Below, piece after piece: positions 1 to 7,900 of a stretch of 9,877 bases of DNA; the first letter of the stretch is position 1; each line of letters starts with the position of its first letter. A model generated the notes under the pieces. The model saw only the letters and a program-made list of their open reading frames with translations, was not told the origin of the DNA and made no database searches. The position numbers were made by a program, and so were the translations under genes. This DNA comes from Chlamydiota bacterium (GTDB lineage Bacteria > Chlamydiota > Chlamydiia > Chlamydiales > Waddliaceae), in contig JAAKFP010000052.1 in assembly GCA_011065005.1 (NCBI GenBank), forward strand, positions 1 to 9,877. Direction: 5' to 3'.

Positions 1-1
1 G

Positions 2-1474
2 GGAGTGATCATCTACGACAGCATGCCGGGAATAACGGTAAAGGATTCCGAATACGTCCCACATCATGCCGGCAGTCAAAGAAAATGCTATGGAATTCCT
101 CTGGAAAACGCAGCGCAGATGATTACAGGAATGAAGCTGGGAAAAAATGTTGTCGCTGTGGGTTTCGTTGCTAAATTACTCGAACTGAATCCTGACTTTT
201 TCATTGAGGTGTTAAAAGAGCTTTTCACGCGCAAAGGGGAAAAGGTTTTAAAGCATAACATCGAACTCTTCATGTATGGTTACAACTTTGAGGAGATTGA
301 ATACGAAAAGTTAGAACTAGAAAAACCAGAAGAGCGTAGCAAAAAGTTTATCGTCGTTTCCGGAAATGATGCGATGTCTCAGGGCGCTATCAACGGCGGC
401 CTTGCTTTCTTTGCGGGTTACCCCATAACTCCAGCGTCCAAGCTCATGGAGGACCTTGCCCGTGACCTTCCCAAATACGGAGGAATCGTGCTTCAGACCG
501 AAGACGAGATTGCCGCTGCCGGAGCAGTAGTTGGAGCGTGGTTCGCAGGAAAGCGAGCGATGACCGCGACCTCTGGCCCAGGTTTATCTCTTATGTCCGA
601 GATCATCAACCTTGGAGTGATGTCCGAAACACCTCTTGTCATCGTCAACGTTATGAGGGGAGGCCCTTCGACGGGATTGCCTACAAAAGTCGAACAGGCA
701 GATCTAAACCTTGCAGTCTATGGAGGCCACGGGGACAGCCCCAGGGTTGTTCTTGCTCCCGCAACAATTGGTGAATGCTACTCTATCGTCCAAGATGCCT
801 TGGATATTGCCGAAAAGTACCAGACTCCCGTCATTGTTTTGTCAGACAAATTTCTCGCCATGTCCTATATGGATGTTCCGGAAGAATGCTTGCAAGGAAC
901 AAGAGTCTCCACGCGAGAGAAATATGAGGGATCATCCGAAGAATACAAGCGCTACCAGCTTACACCAACAGGAGTATCCCCATGGGTGTTCCCTGGGGAG
1001 AGGGAATGCCCCTACATGATCACTGGCCTAGAACACAATGAACGTGGATCTCCCGATTACGGAATTGATATGCACCATATCATGACAGAAAAACGCTTCA
1101 AAAAGTTTGAAACGATGGTTGCCGACCTTCCAAAGCCAGAGTTTTTTGGTGAGGAAGATGCCCCGAATCTGATCATCACGTGGGGTTCTACCTTTGGAGT
1201 GGTTCTGGAAGCTGCAAAGAGACTCAGGAGCGAAGGATATAGCATCCAAGTTGTCAAAGTGAAGACCATTTTCCCTCAGCATGAAGAGGTCATTAAAAAA
1301 GTCTTGGATCGTGCAAAAAAAATTATCATCCCAGAACAAAATAAATTCGCCCAATTCGGAAGGATGATGAAAGGATATTATGGTTTCACAGCAGAAGAGG
1401 TTCAGCTCCCTGGGGGTGCACCGGTTAGTCCCGGACAAGTGGAAAAATTGCTAAAAGGCAGGTTGGTAATATGA
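2..1474 (+). CDS. korA: 2-oxoacid:ferredoxin oxidoreductase, fused gamma-alpha subunit (KorA-type), 5' end missing
   Basis: This is the gamma-alpha fused subunit of a 2-oxoacid:ferredoxin oxidoreductase. With KorB it would oxidatively decarboxylate a 2-oxoacid, most likely 2-oxoglutarate, to an acyl-CoA and reduce ferredoxin in the cytoplasm. The first ~100 visible residues are the C-terminal half of the gamma domain. The alpha subunit starts near KFIVVSGNDAMSQG. It carries YPITP (nt 419-433), TSGPGLSLM (from nt 569), GPSTGLPT, QADL and GHGDSPR, all typical of KorA and related alpha subunits. The C-terminal domain runs from PNLIITWGS to the end. The frame is open back to nt 2, and the GTG at nt 5 falls inside the gamma domain, so I treat it as internal; roughly 80-100 residues probably lie upstream. 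The stop TGA (1472-1474) overlaps an ATG at 1471, the inferred original korB start. Substrate choice among 2-oxoacids cannot be settled from sequence. No separate delta (ferredoxin-like) subunit gene is visible. Confidence 0.93.
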   Translation, partial: GVIIYDSMPGITVKDSEYVPHHAGSQRKCYGIPLENAAQMITGMKLGKNVVAVGFVAKLLELNPDFFIEVLKELFTRKGEKVLKHNIELFMYGYNFEEIEYEKLELEKPEERSKKFIVVSGNDAMSQGAINGGLAFFAGYPITPASKLMEDLARDLPKYGGIVLQTEDEIAAAGAVVGAWFAGKRAMTATSGPGLSLMSEIINLGVMSETPLVIVNVMRGGPSTGLPTKVEQADLNLAVYGGHGDSPRVVLAPATIGECYSIVQDALDIAEKYQTPVIVLSDKFLAMSYMDVPEECLQGTRVSTREKYEGSSEEYKRYQLTPTGVSPWVFPGERECPYMITGLEHNERGSPDYGIDMHHIMTEKRFKKFETMVADLPKPEFFGEEDAPNLIITWGSTFGVVLEAAKRLRSEGYSIQVVKVKTIFPQHEEVIKKVLDRAKKIIIPEQNKFAQFGRMMKGYYGFTAEEVQLPGGAPVSPGQVEKLLKGRLVI

Positions 1475-1491
1475 AGGCGGAAAAATTGTAA
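1471..1491 (+). pseudogene. Orphaned original 5' end of korB, cut off by the inserted element
   Basis: ATG at 1471 overlaps the korA TGA as ATGA, the usual arrangement for translationally coupled genes. It reads M-K-A-E-K-L and then TAA (1489-1491), the TAA being supplied by the inserted element. Rejoining this stub to nt 1695 by removing the element and one copy of the flanking repeat gives M-K-A-E-K-L-K-D-E-G-G-R-M-N-E-R, in frame with the whole of korB. The stub is thus best read as the ancestral korB start. The join is seen directly in the sequence; the history is inferred. Confidence 0.72.
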
Positions 1492-1542
1492 CCGTTCAGG
1501 CCCCGACTATATAACCGCGAAGATCGCGAAGAATACGCGAAG
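1488..1542 (+). repeat. Left inverted-repeat end of the 198-bp element
   Basis: This 55-nt arm consists of the terminal GTAACCGTTCA, a 13-nt dissimilar spacer, and the 31-nt block 1512-1542. That block contains CGCGAAG at 1516-1522, 1525-1531 and 1536-1542. It is the reverse complement of 1633-1663 without a mismatch. Confidence 0.85.
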
Positions 1543-1632
1543 AATATTTTATTGATGTAGAACAAAGAGAAGCTGGTCAAAGATGGAGTCAAACGATGTA
1601 TTCAGACCAAACGCTACTAATTAATAAAAAAA

Positions 1633-1685
1633 CTTCGCGTATTCTTCGCGATCTTCGCGGTTAACAGATAGAGGTGAACGATTAC
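1633..1685 (-). repeat. Right inverted-repeat end of the 198-bp element
   Basis: This 53-nt arm holds the 31-nt block 1633-1663 with CTTCGCG at 1633, 1644 and 1653, an 11-nt spacer, and the terminal TGAACGATTAC. The first two bases of the terminal repeat (1675-1676) are also the last two of the GTG that now opens the longest korB frame. Confidence 0.85.
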
Positions 1686-2594
1686 GAAAAATTGAAGGAT
1701 GAAGGCGGAAGGATGAACGAAAGAAAGAGAAAAGGCGAAATCCTTGAACGTTTGAAGAAAATCAAGCGGAAAGAGATTGCAGAGAAGCACGGCATCCTGC
1801 GGCCAATTTTCTGCGGTGGTTGCGGTCATTTCGCTGCTCTCCATGCCATCTACAACACCATGTTCGATCTAAATATCAGCGCAAAAGATCTTGTCATCGT
1901 GTCGGGAATTGGATGCTCCGGACGGTCCCCAGGGTTCGTCAATTGCTTTGGGTTCCATGGAGCACACGGCAGAGCCCTTCCTATTGCTACAGGTGTTAAG
2001 CTTGCTAATCCCGACATACATGTCATTGTTGTCGGCGGTGACGGCGATGGACTCAGCATAGGAGGGGGACACCTTCCCCATGCAGCAAGAATGAATGTGA
2101 ATATCACCTACTTACTTCTAGACAATTCGATATACGGCCTAACAAAGGGGCAAATCGCTCCGACTACTCCCTATGGGAATAAGAGTTCGACCACTCCCTA
2201 TGGCAACCCCGGCAAGCCTCTAGATCCTATTGCCCTTTCTTTGATTCATGGAGCCACTTTTGTATCTCGCGGATTTTCAGGTTACCCCGATGACTTGAAT
2301 CGTATTGTCACGGAAGGTGTCAAACATAAAGGATTTTCCATGGTACATATCCTTTCGCCATGTGTGACCTTCAATAAGAACGAAACCTATGAGAAATATT
2401 ACGATAGTACTGAAAATCTGCCCGAGAAAAGAGATCTGACGAATTTTGAAGAGGCGGTTCACTATTCCATCCAATCGGGAAAAAACTACCTGGGAATATT
2501 CTATCAAAAGAGGGAAACTACCCTTGAAGAAAACGCTCTCAATACGATACACACTGTAGGAAAGTATAATGACGGCAGAATAACTTCGGCTTAG
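1674..2594 (+). CDS. korB: 2-oxoacid:ferredoxin oxidoreductase, beta subunit (KorB-type; TPP and [4Fe-4S])
   Basis: KorB is the catalytic partner of KorA. It binds thiamine diphosphate and an iron-sulfur cluster that passes electrons to ferredoxin. Counting from GTG-1674, the cluster ligands are visible as Cys47 and Cys50 (FCGGCGH), Cys81 (GIGC) and Cys230 (SPCVTFN). The TPP/Mg motif is GDGDG (122-126) with DNSIYGLTKGQ (150-160), and HGRALPIATG (98-107) is typical of the family. Length is normal (306 aa, or 293 from the alternative start). The start is uncertain. GTG-1674 was supplied by the inserted element and has only AGAGG, overlapping the codon. ATG-1713 is preceded by AAGGCGGAAGG and loses just 13 residues, all before the first conserved motif. 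The inferred original start is ATG-1471. The following gene begins 15 nt after the stop. Function as a KorB-type subunit is secure; the exact 2-oxoacid is not. Confidence 0.93.
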   Translation: MNDYEKLKDEGGRMNERKRKGEILERLKKIKRKEIAEKHGILRPIFCGGCGHFAALHAIYNTMFDLNISAKDLVIVSGIGCSGRSPGFVNCFGFHGAHGRALPIATGVKLANPDIHVIVVGGDGDGLSIGGGHLPHAARMNVNITYLLLDNSIYGLTKGQIAPTTPYGNKSSTTPYGNPGKPLDPIALSLIHGATFVSRGFSGYPDDLNRIVTEGVKHKGFSMVHILSPCVTFNKNETYEKYYDSTENLPEKRDLTNFEEAVHYSIQSGKNYLGIFYQKRETTLEENALNTIHTVGKYNDGRITSA

Positions 2595-2609
2595 AGGAGA
2601 ACAAATATT

Positions 2610-4244
2610 ATGTTTCGAAAAATTAGTTTTTTATGCGTGATTCTTGCACTTGCAGTTTCAGCAGTGATAAATGCGGCAACTTACCCCGGACAGCTCGGCG
2701 TCAACCTTGGAGGTACTAGCGAAGCGGGTGGAATGTTCGTTGACATGGCAAAGGAACACCATAGATGGAGTCGACTACCCGAGGGGACAATGAAGTTTGA
2801 CAAAGGAGGCTGGCCAGCGTCAGATGCGCGACTGATTATGGACTTTCGCCTCGTAGCGGAGTGGGCAGGAACGATTGACGATCCGGAGCAGTATCGGTAT
2901 GACAACACCGGAACATATAAGTGCTCTTTTTCCGGGCAAGCCAACATTAAGGCTAAGGGGGCGACTGTTGAAAATCAAAGCTTCGATTCCAAGACGAATA
3001 AAACAACCTTTGATTTAAAGATCACGAAGAAGAGAGTATATTGCCAATTAGATTTTACGAATACGAAACGGGATGAGAAAAGTACGGAGAATACAGGAAT
3101 ATCGAATCTGAAAATGAACAAACCAGGGTACCCTGCAGATACAAAACAACTTTTTACTGATGATTTCTTAAACTGCTTGGAAAGTGCAAATTTTGGAGTT
3201 GTACGGTATATGAATACGACGAATACGAATCATAATGATGCGAAATATCCAGCGACGATGTCGTGGTCCGAACGAAAGCTCATGACCGATTCTTCGCAGG
3301 TTTCTATGAAAGATTTTGGAAAAATGCAGGGCGCAGCATGGGAATATGTTATCGAGCTTGCGAACATGACAAAAATTGACCCTTGGATAAATGTACCGGT
3401 TTCCGCAGACAAAAACTATATCAGGGAATTGGCAGAGCAATTTAGAGATAATCTGGATAAGGAGCTTAACCTTTATGTAGAAAACAGCAACGAAGTGTGG
3501 AATGGAATGTTTTTTCAGCAACAGTATAACAAAGCACAGGCGAAGGAATTGGGGATTAATGAACACGAGAATTATGCTAGGAGAGCTGTAGAAATAGCAA
3601 AGATCTTTGAAGAAGTGTTCGGAGAAGGTTCGTTAAACAAGCGGGTCCGTATTGTTTTATGTTCCCACTCACCAATGCTAAAGTGGTGGGTGGAAAACTA
3701 CATGGTCAAATACATGGTAAACACCATGGGAATCACACCTAAAGATTACATTTGGGGGATAGCTAGACAGACCTATTTTGGCTGCGGAGATCCAGACCCA
3801 GACAGTAGATCCATTGATGAGCTCATTGATGCTTGCCTTGAAGATGTCAACGCTCAGATCGATATCCCTTCTGGAGGGCAGTCAGGGCGTAAGCAATGGA
3901 TTGAAAAGGCTGCTTCCTGGGGATTTGTTGGAGGAGCGAATTCCTATGAGGGTGGATTTCATTCTCCAGCTGGTGGAAAGCGTGTGAACCTGGACAATAA
4001 AATTCAGATGCATCGCGTTGATCGCGCTAAAGACGTTCTTAAGTACAATTATGATGATGGATTTTTTGCTTTGGGGGGCAACATCGCTATGCATTTTACA
4101 CTACAGAGTTCCTATGCACGACATGGATGCTGGGGTTTGACCGACGACCTGTCAAATCCAGACCGTAATCACAAATTTCAAGCTTGTCGAGAACTTCTCA
4201 GGAAGGATAAGGGACAGATAGCGCTGACCGAAGAAGACGATTAA
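2610..4244 (+). CDS. Secreted glycosidase-like protein (YVENSNEVWN / YEGG family, probable TIM barrel of clan GH-A type)
   Basis: A 544-aa protein with a clear Sec signal peptide: MFRK, then a hydrophobic stretch to about residue 20, with cleavage likely near INAA-TYPG (residue ~22). No lipobox is seen. Residues ~24-165 look like a beta-rich N-terminal domain (GVNLGG, FVDMAKEHHRW, GGWPASDARL, GTYKCSFSGQ). The rest resembles a TIM barrel with WEYVIELANMTKIDPWINVPVSAD, then YVENSNEVWN with Asn294-Glu295, and SYEGGFH with Glu447. An Asn-Glu pair plus a later Glu is how clan GH-A glycosidases place the acid/base and the nucleophile, so Glu295 and Glu447 are candidate catalytic residues. I recall similar proteins in Planctomycetes and other bacteria carrying vague cellulose-binding names; the substrate is unknown. 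GAGGAGA (2594-2600) is a good Shine-Dalgarno. The gene follows korB by 15 nt and is probably co-transcribed with it. Its stop shares TTAA with the converging gene. Export is confident; hydrolase activity is inference. Confidence 0.72.
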   Translation: MFRKISFLCVILALAVSAVINAATYPGQLGVNLGGTSEAGGMFVDMAKEHHRWSRLPEGTMKFDKGGWPASDARLIMDFRLVAEWAGTIDDPEQYRYDNTGTYKCSFSGQANIKAKGATVENQSFDSKTNKTTFDLKITKKRVYCQLDFTNTKRDEKSTENTGISNLKMNKPGYPADTKQLFTDDFLNCLESANFGVVRYMNTTNTNHNDAKYPATMSWSERKLMTDSSQVSMKDFGKMQGAAWEYVIELANMTKIDPWINVPVSADKNYIRELAEQFRDNLDKELNLYVENSNEVWNGMFFQQQYNKAQAKELGINEHENYARRAVEIAKIFEEVFGEGSLNKRVRIVLCSHSPMLKWWVENYMVKYMVNTMGITPKDYIWGIARQTYFGCGDPDPDSRSIDELIDACLEDVNAQIDIPSGGQSGRKQWIEKAASWGFVGGANSYEGGFHSPAGGKRVNLDNKIQMHRVDRAKDVLKYNYDDGFFALGGNIAMHFTLQSSYARHGCWGLTDDLSNPDRNHKFQACRELLRKDKGQIALTEEDD

Positions 4245-4768
4245 GATGCGATTAACTTATTGAGATTGACTCTCAATGATTTTAGCTCCTCTTGGCATCC
4301 ATTTATTGTCTCTTTTCCGGCTTCATTATTTTCCAGCTCTTGAAGCCTTCCGATCAAATGATGCAATAGATTGATCGTGCCTTTCGTGTCTGCAAGAAAG
4401 TGAAACTCTTGACCATCAACACGGCGAATGCGGTTTAAAAACGCGACGCGATTTGGTTGCGAGATGATGTCGGATGAGACAATGCTAATAAATTCACCTC
4501 GCTCAAAAACATCTTTCGCAACTCGTGTTGAGATAGAATATTCATCGATCAACTTTTCTAGAGTTTTGGGTGCCGAGGAAATTTTCGTGTCTGGCTTAAT
4601 TTCACCGGTGACTAAAACTTCGAATAGAGAATTAGCATCTTCTTGATTACCGGGGGAGAGTGCCAAGATTGCATTTTGAATCTCCCGGAAAGTTGATTTC
4701 GAAATGGGCATTGTAAAGATTCTCTTCAAAGTGTTCGAAAGCTCTGTTAATTGTTTTTCTTCAATCAT
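4241..4768 (-). CDS. Hypothetical protein, 175 aa, mostly helical
   Basis: I do not recognise this protein. It starts with MIEEKQLTELSNTLKRIF, has no signal peptide or membrane segment, and is rich in charged helix-forming residues. The last ~45 residues (HLIGRLQELENNEAGKETINGCQEELKSLRVNLNKLI) could form a short coiled coil or helical hairpin. The middle (SISTRVAKDVFERGEFISIVSSDIISQPNRVAFLNRIRRVDGQEFHFLADT) is a mixed alpha/beta stretch. The start is well supported: AGGAG at 4775-4779 lies 6 nt before the ATG. It is a single-gene unit between the plus-strand operon, with which its stop overlaps, and the large WD40/U-box gene behind it on the same strand 193 nt away. A cytosolic or secreted-effector role is equally possible; nothing in the sequence decides it. 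Confidence 0.8.
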   Translation of the reverse strand: MIEEKQLTELSNTLKRIFTMPISKSTFREIQNAILALSPGNQEDANSLFEVLVTGEIKPDTKISSAPKTLEKLIDEYSISTRVAKDVFERGEFISIVSSDIISQPNRVAFLNRIRRVDGQEFHFLADTKGTINLLHHLIGRLQELENNEAGKETINGCQEELKSLRVNLNKLIAS

Positions 4769-4809
4769 TTGGATCTCCTAATTCTATATATTTAAACTCA
4801 GATATCCTT

Positions 4810-4839
4810 TATTAACATATAAAGAGAATATTTTGTAAA
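4810..4839 (-). promoter_or_regulatory. Possible sigma-70-type promoter for the 175-aa gene
   Basis: Reading the minus strand, TTTACA (4839-4834) is followed after 18 nt by TTAATA (4815-4810). This would start transcription about 35 nt before the ATG at 4768. The whole spacer is AT-rich, so a chance match is quite possible. Confidence 0.28.
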
Positions 4840-4961
4840 ACGTTTTTCTGTTATAACGAAACTGAGCATCTCTGTCTTCATGGGAAGATCCATCGAGACT
4901 TTTTTTGTTCGCCTGTAGAGGCTGTGGTATCAGAAATGTTTAAGTTATTTTGTCACATTCC

Positions 4962-7900
4962 CTAAGCCTTTTTAGCAAAAATTTCACTCACATAATACTG
5001 CGTAGCAAAGGCAGTGCGCTCTAAGGCATTTAAAGTGGTCAAGTCAGGATCCATCGATTTTGCCTGATGAAAACAATCGGGAATAACGGAAAAGTCCTTT
5101 CGTAAATAAGCGCGTTCTGAGGCCTCAAAATAAAGTTGCACACTCTCTTTCTTTCGATCCTTTTTAAAAAGGAGATGGGCCAATTGGTTGGCAACTGCAT
5201 AAGAAGGATCCAAGGCAAGGGCTTCACGATAGAATTGTTCCGCTTTTTCAGCATACTCCTTCTTTTCATGGGCTTTACCCAACCGAAATGCTATCTCCGG
5301 CATATCCCTTAGGGCATTTTTTTCACTGAGTACATATGCATGTTCTAGCAAAGGAATGCTATCTCCGACTTTCTCTAATCCAATTTGAACGACCTTTTCC
5401 AGATGGTCATGTTTCTGATGAGAGAGCAGGGAATCAGCCCATTTACTATAGACTTTTTCAGCCCGATCATAAGCGCTTTTGCTAACTAAAGCTTCAGACA
5501 ACTCTGCAAAATCTGCTTCTATTTTCCAACAAATTATTTTTTGTAATGTAGCAGCGTAATTAGGAAAGTCATCTAGTTCTTGGTACAGGTTAGCCAAAAG
5601 ACGATAGGTCTCATATTTTTTCTTATCATCCTCTTCTGATTGGAGCTGATGGATATAGGCTAAATATACTTCAGGGCTTTTCAATTCTATTGCCCGCTCA
5701 AAAAGCCTTGTGGCTTGGACAAGATCTTTTGTTCCAAAATGTAAAATTCCCTGAATAAAGACATTGGCTTTTTGCTCTGACGTCGTGTAGAGCTTTAATA
5801 GTGAATCACAATCTGCCAGCAAATCAGGTTGGCAAGCACATGCTCTTTCATAACATCGCACAGCATCTTGAGAGCGATCCTGCTTAAGATAGTCTTCTGC
5901 AAGTCGAATAAAATCTTTTGCTGCCCCATCCTGATCATGGAATAGAGACAAATTTACAGCAATTAAAACTTCCTGCAATTCTGCAAGTGGGTAGAGTTGC
6001 ATCGCAGTTTCTAGACTGTTCATGGTGCTTATTAATTTGTTTTCCCTTATTTGAAGCTTAGCAAGATAGAGATGAGCTAAGGCAGCTTTCAATATCCCTT
6101 GTTTTAATAAAATGGCTGCAATAGGGGCATAATCCTCACTGCGTGAGGTGTATTTTAGGGCCTGTTGATAGTGGAATAAGGCTTGGTCTAGATCGTTTTC
6201 GTTTTCAAGTTCTTTGGCTAGAGTATGATAAAGCTTAACTTTTTTCCGATCTTCTTTGATCTCCCTCTCTTGCAGGACAGGTGGAATAGGGATAGGAGGG
6301 TGAGCGCGCATGTCATCGGCTAATCCTTTGACAATAAGATTAGGACTTAGACTGACAATAGGTTCTCTACTTACTGGACACCAGGGCTCTTTTTCAGAGG
6401 GTTCTTCATTAGAATCTACAGACCTGGATTTAGATGAATGTGAAGACGGGACATCCCCTTTTTCACAACGCACAATATGCTCTTCAATCGCTTTTCTTTC
6501 AAAGGTATGTCCATGATTATCCACAACAGGGTCAATAACCAGTTGTTGAGTAAGAGGGCAAATCATAGATAGATTGCTTTCTGGTTCATCTCGCTTAATC
6601 GTTGCCAAAATATGTCCAATGGCATGTTCAATGGGCTTTAAAAAATAAGCAGACAAGTCGCCCAAATCACCTTGGGAAAAGGGAACAAAAGTTTCTATCT
6701 CATCCTTTTGGGATGATGATTGCATGACAATACTACCATCTTCCAAAATTGCCTTTATGTTTTCTTCTGCACCTTCCAATTCCCTTAGACATCTACCAGT
6801 ATTGATATCCCACATTCTGATCACATCACGGTGTGTCTGAATAATGATTTCCCCACTATCGAGAATATGTGAAATGTCCCCTAGAATGGTTTGTACGCAC
6901 CTCCCAGTCTCGGGATCCCAAACACGGATGACGTGATCGTCTGATGTACCAATGATATTTCCTTCCTTGTTCTCTATTATTTTCCACTGCTCTCTCGGTT
7001 CACATTCAAGATCATGTAAATGCTTTCCTCCATCACTATCCCATACTTCTAAAACATTTTTATCCGATAAGACTACCATCCTTCCGTCAGCAAGCAATTG
7101 CATGATCCATCCATTGGGAAAATTGTCTATCATTGTCCTACCAGATTTATCATTTAGCTTGGAGAACCGTTTCTCTTTTTTCATCAATATAGCCGACTTG
7201 CTCCCTGCTATAGCACGCACAGACGGATTAGCAATACTTACAGCGACACCGAGGTCTACAGAAGAAGGATAGCAGATAAATGAGACTATAGGTTCATTAT
7301 AGGGGGAGGGGAAATCATATTTTATAGTGCTTAGCACAAAGATATCATCCTCGAGAAGAGCGGAAGAGCAGATATTGGTCCTATGCGGACCAACACGCTT
7401 CTCAATCGTCCTCAAGCATTTGTCTGTCTTTGCATCAAATACTTCGTAAGCTTTCTCAGTTTCTAAAAAGAGTATTCCTCCCTTAGAAACGTTCTTCAGC
7501 ACAGCATGCGCATACTGTCGCTGAATATTTATTTTACTTTCATCGAGCTCCCAAATTTCCACGACCTCGTGTCTAATATTATTAGGGTCGTTGGCTTTTA
7601 CTCCTATGACAATTTTTCCATCATCCAATGTATAAAAAGTACAAGAATGAAGGGCAGCTTTTTCGGGTGGCCGATAGATATGTAAACATTTTTCTAAGCT
7701 TTCGTCTAAAATCTTAACATATTTACTTGTAGCAATAAGCACTTTGTCATCTTTGCATAGTATAAGATGCGTGATCGGGCCCTCTTCAACTTGAACAGAA
7801 GCAAGGCATTTTTCCATTTCTAAATCCCAAAGCAGCAACCGATTTCCTGAAACCCCCACCACCGTATTATTTCGCAGTGCAACGGCTTGCGAAATTACTC

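Larger units (their letters stand above)
1488..1685. mobile_element. 198-bp MITE-like non-coding inverted-repeat element inserted between korA and korB
   Basis: The element has no plausible gene of its own. Its ends are an 11-bp inverted repeat with 10 of 11 matches (GTAACCGTTCA at 1488-1498; TGAACGATTAC at 1675-1685). Inside these, after 13 and 11 unlike bases, is a perfect 31-bp inverted repeat (1512-1542 and 1633-1663). Each 31-bp arm contains three CGCGAAG units (1516, 1525 and 1536 on the left). The centre is a 90-nt AT-rich loop (1543-1632). An 8-bp duplication flanks it. Small size, paired ends, a target duplication and no transposase are the signature of a non-autonomous miniature element. 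It must be read through when korA-korB is transcribed, and the RNA would fold into a very stable long stem. I do not recognise the parent transposon. A related fragment lies at 9634-9686. Confidence 0.7.
1480..1693. repeat. 8-bp target-site duplication GAAAAATT flanking the inserted element
   Basis: The two copies are at 1480-1487 and 1686-1693. They immediately adjoin the outer ends of the element's inverted repeats. The match extends to 9 bp (GAAAAATTG, 1480-1488 and 1686-1694) if the first base of the element is counted, so the duplication is 8 or 9 bp. Both copies lie in the same korB codon frame (GAA AAA TTG). Confidence 0.72.

Noticed and set aside
5..7. GTG at position 5 as the true start of korA
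   Set aside because: The frame is open upstream to nt 2, and starting here would cut the gamma domain in half. The gene is simply truncated by the window edge.
1512..1542. The three CGCGAAG units as the start of a CRISPR-like array
   Set aside because: The units are 7 nt with 2-4 nt between them and are mirrored in the opposite arm. There are no spacers of CRISPR size.
1512..1663. The 31-bp inverted repeat as a korA transcription terminator
   Set aside because: The arms are 90 nt apart, the stem is not followed by a T run, and korB lies immediately downstream in what should be the same operon.
2159..2207. Near-tandem TTPYGN...TTPYGN in KorB as a recent duplication
   Set aside because: Two TTP-type turns in this loop after the YGLTKGQ motif are usual in the KorB family, so it is a normal feature rather than a novel repeat.
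4875..4906. Stem TCTTC/GAAGA followed by seven T as a rho-independent terminator
   Set aside because: The stem is only 5 bp, 11 nt separate it from the T run, and no plus-strand gene ends within 600 nt.
4911..4922. GCCT-GTAG-AGGC hairpin as the terminator of the U-box gene
   Set aside because: It is 40 nt after that gene's stop and on the correct side, but has only four base pairs and is followed on the minus strand by A residues, not U.
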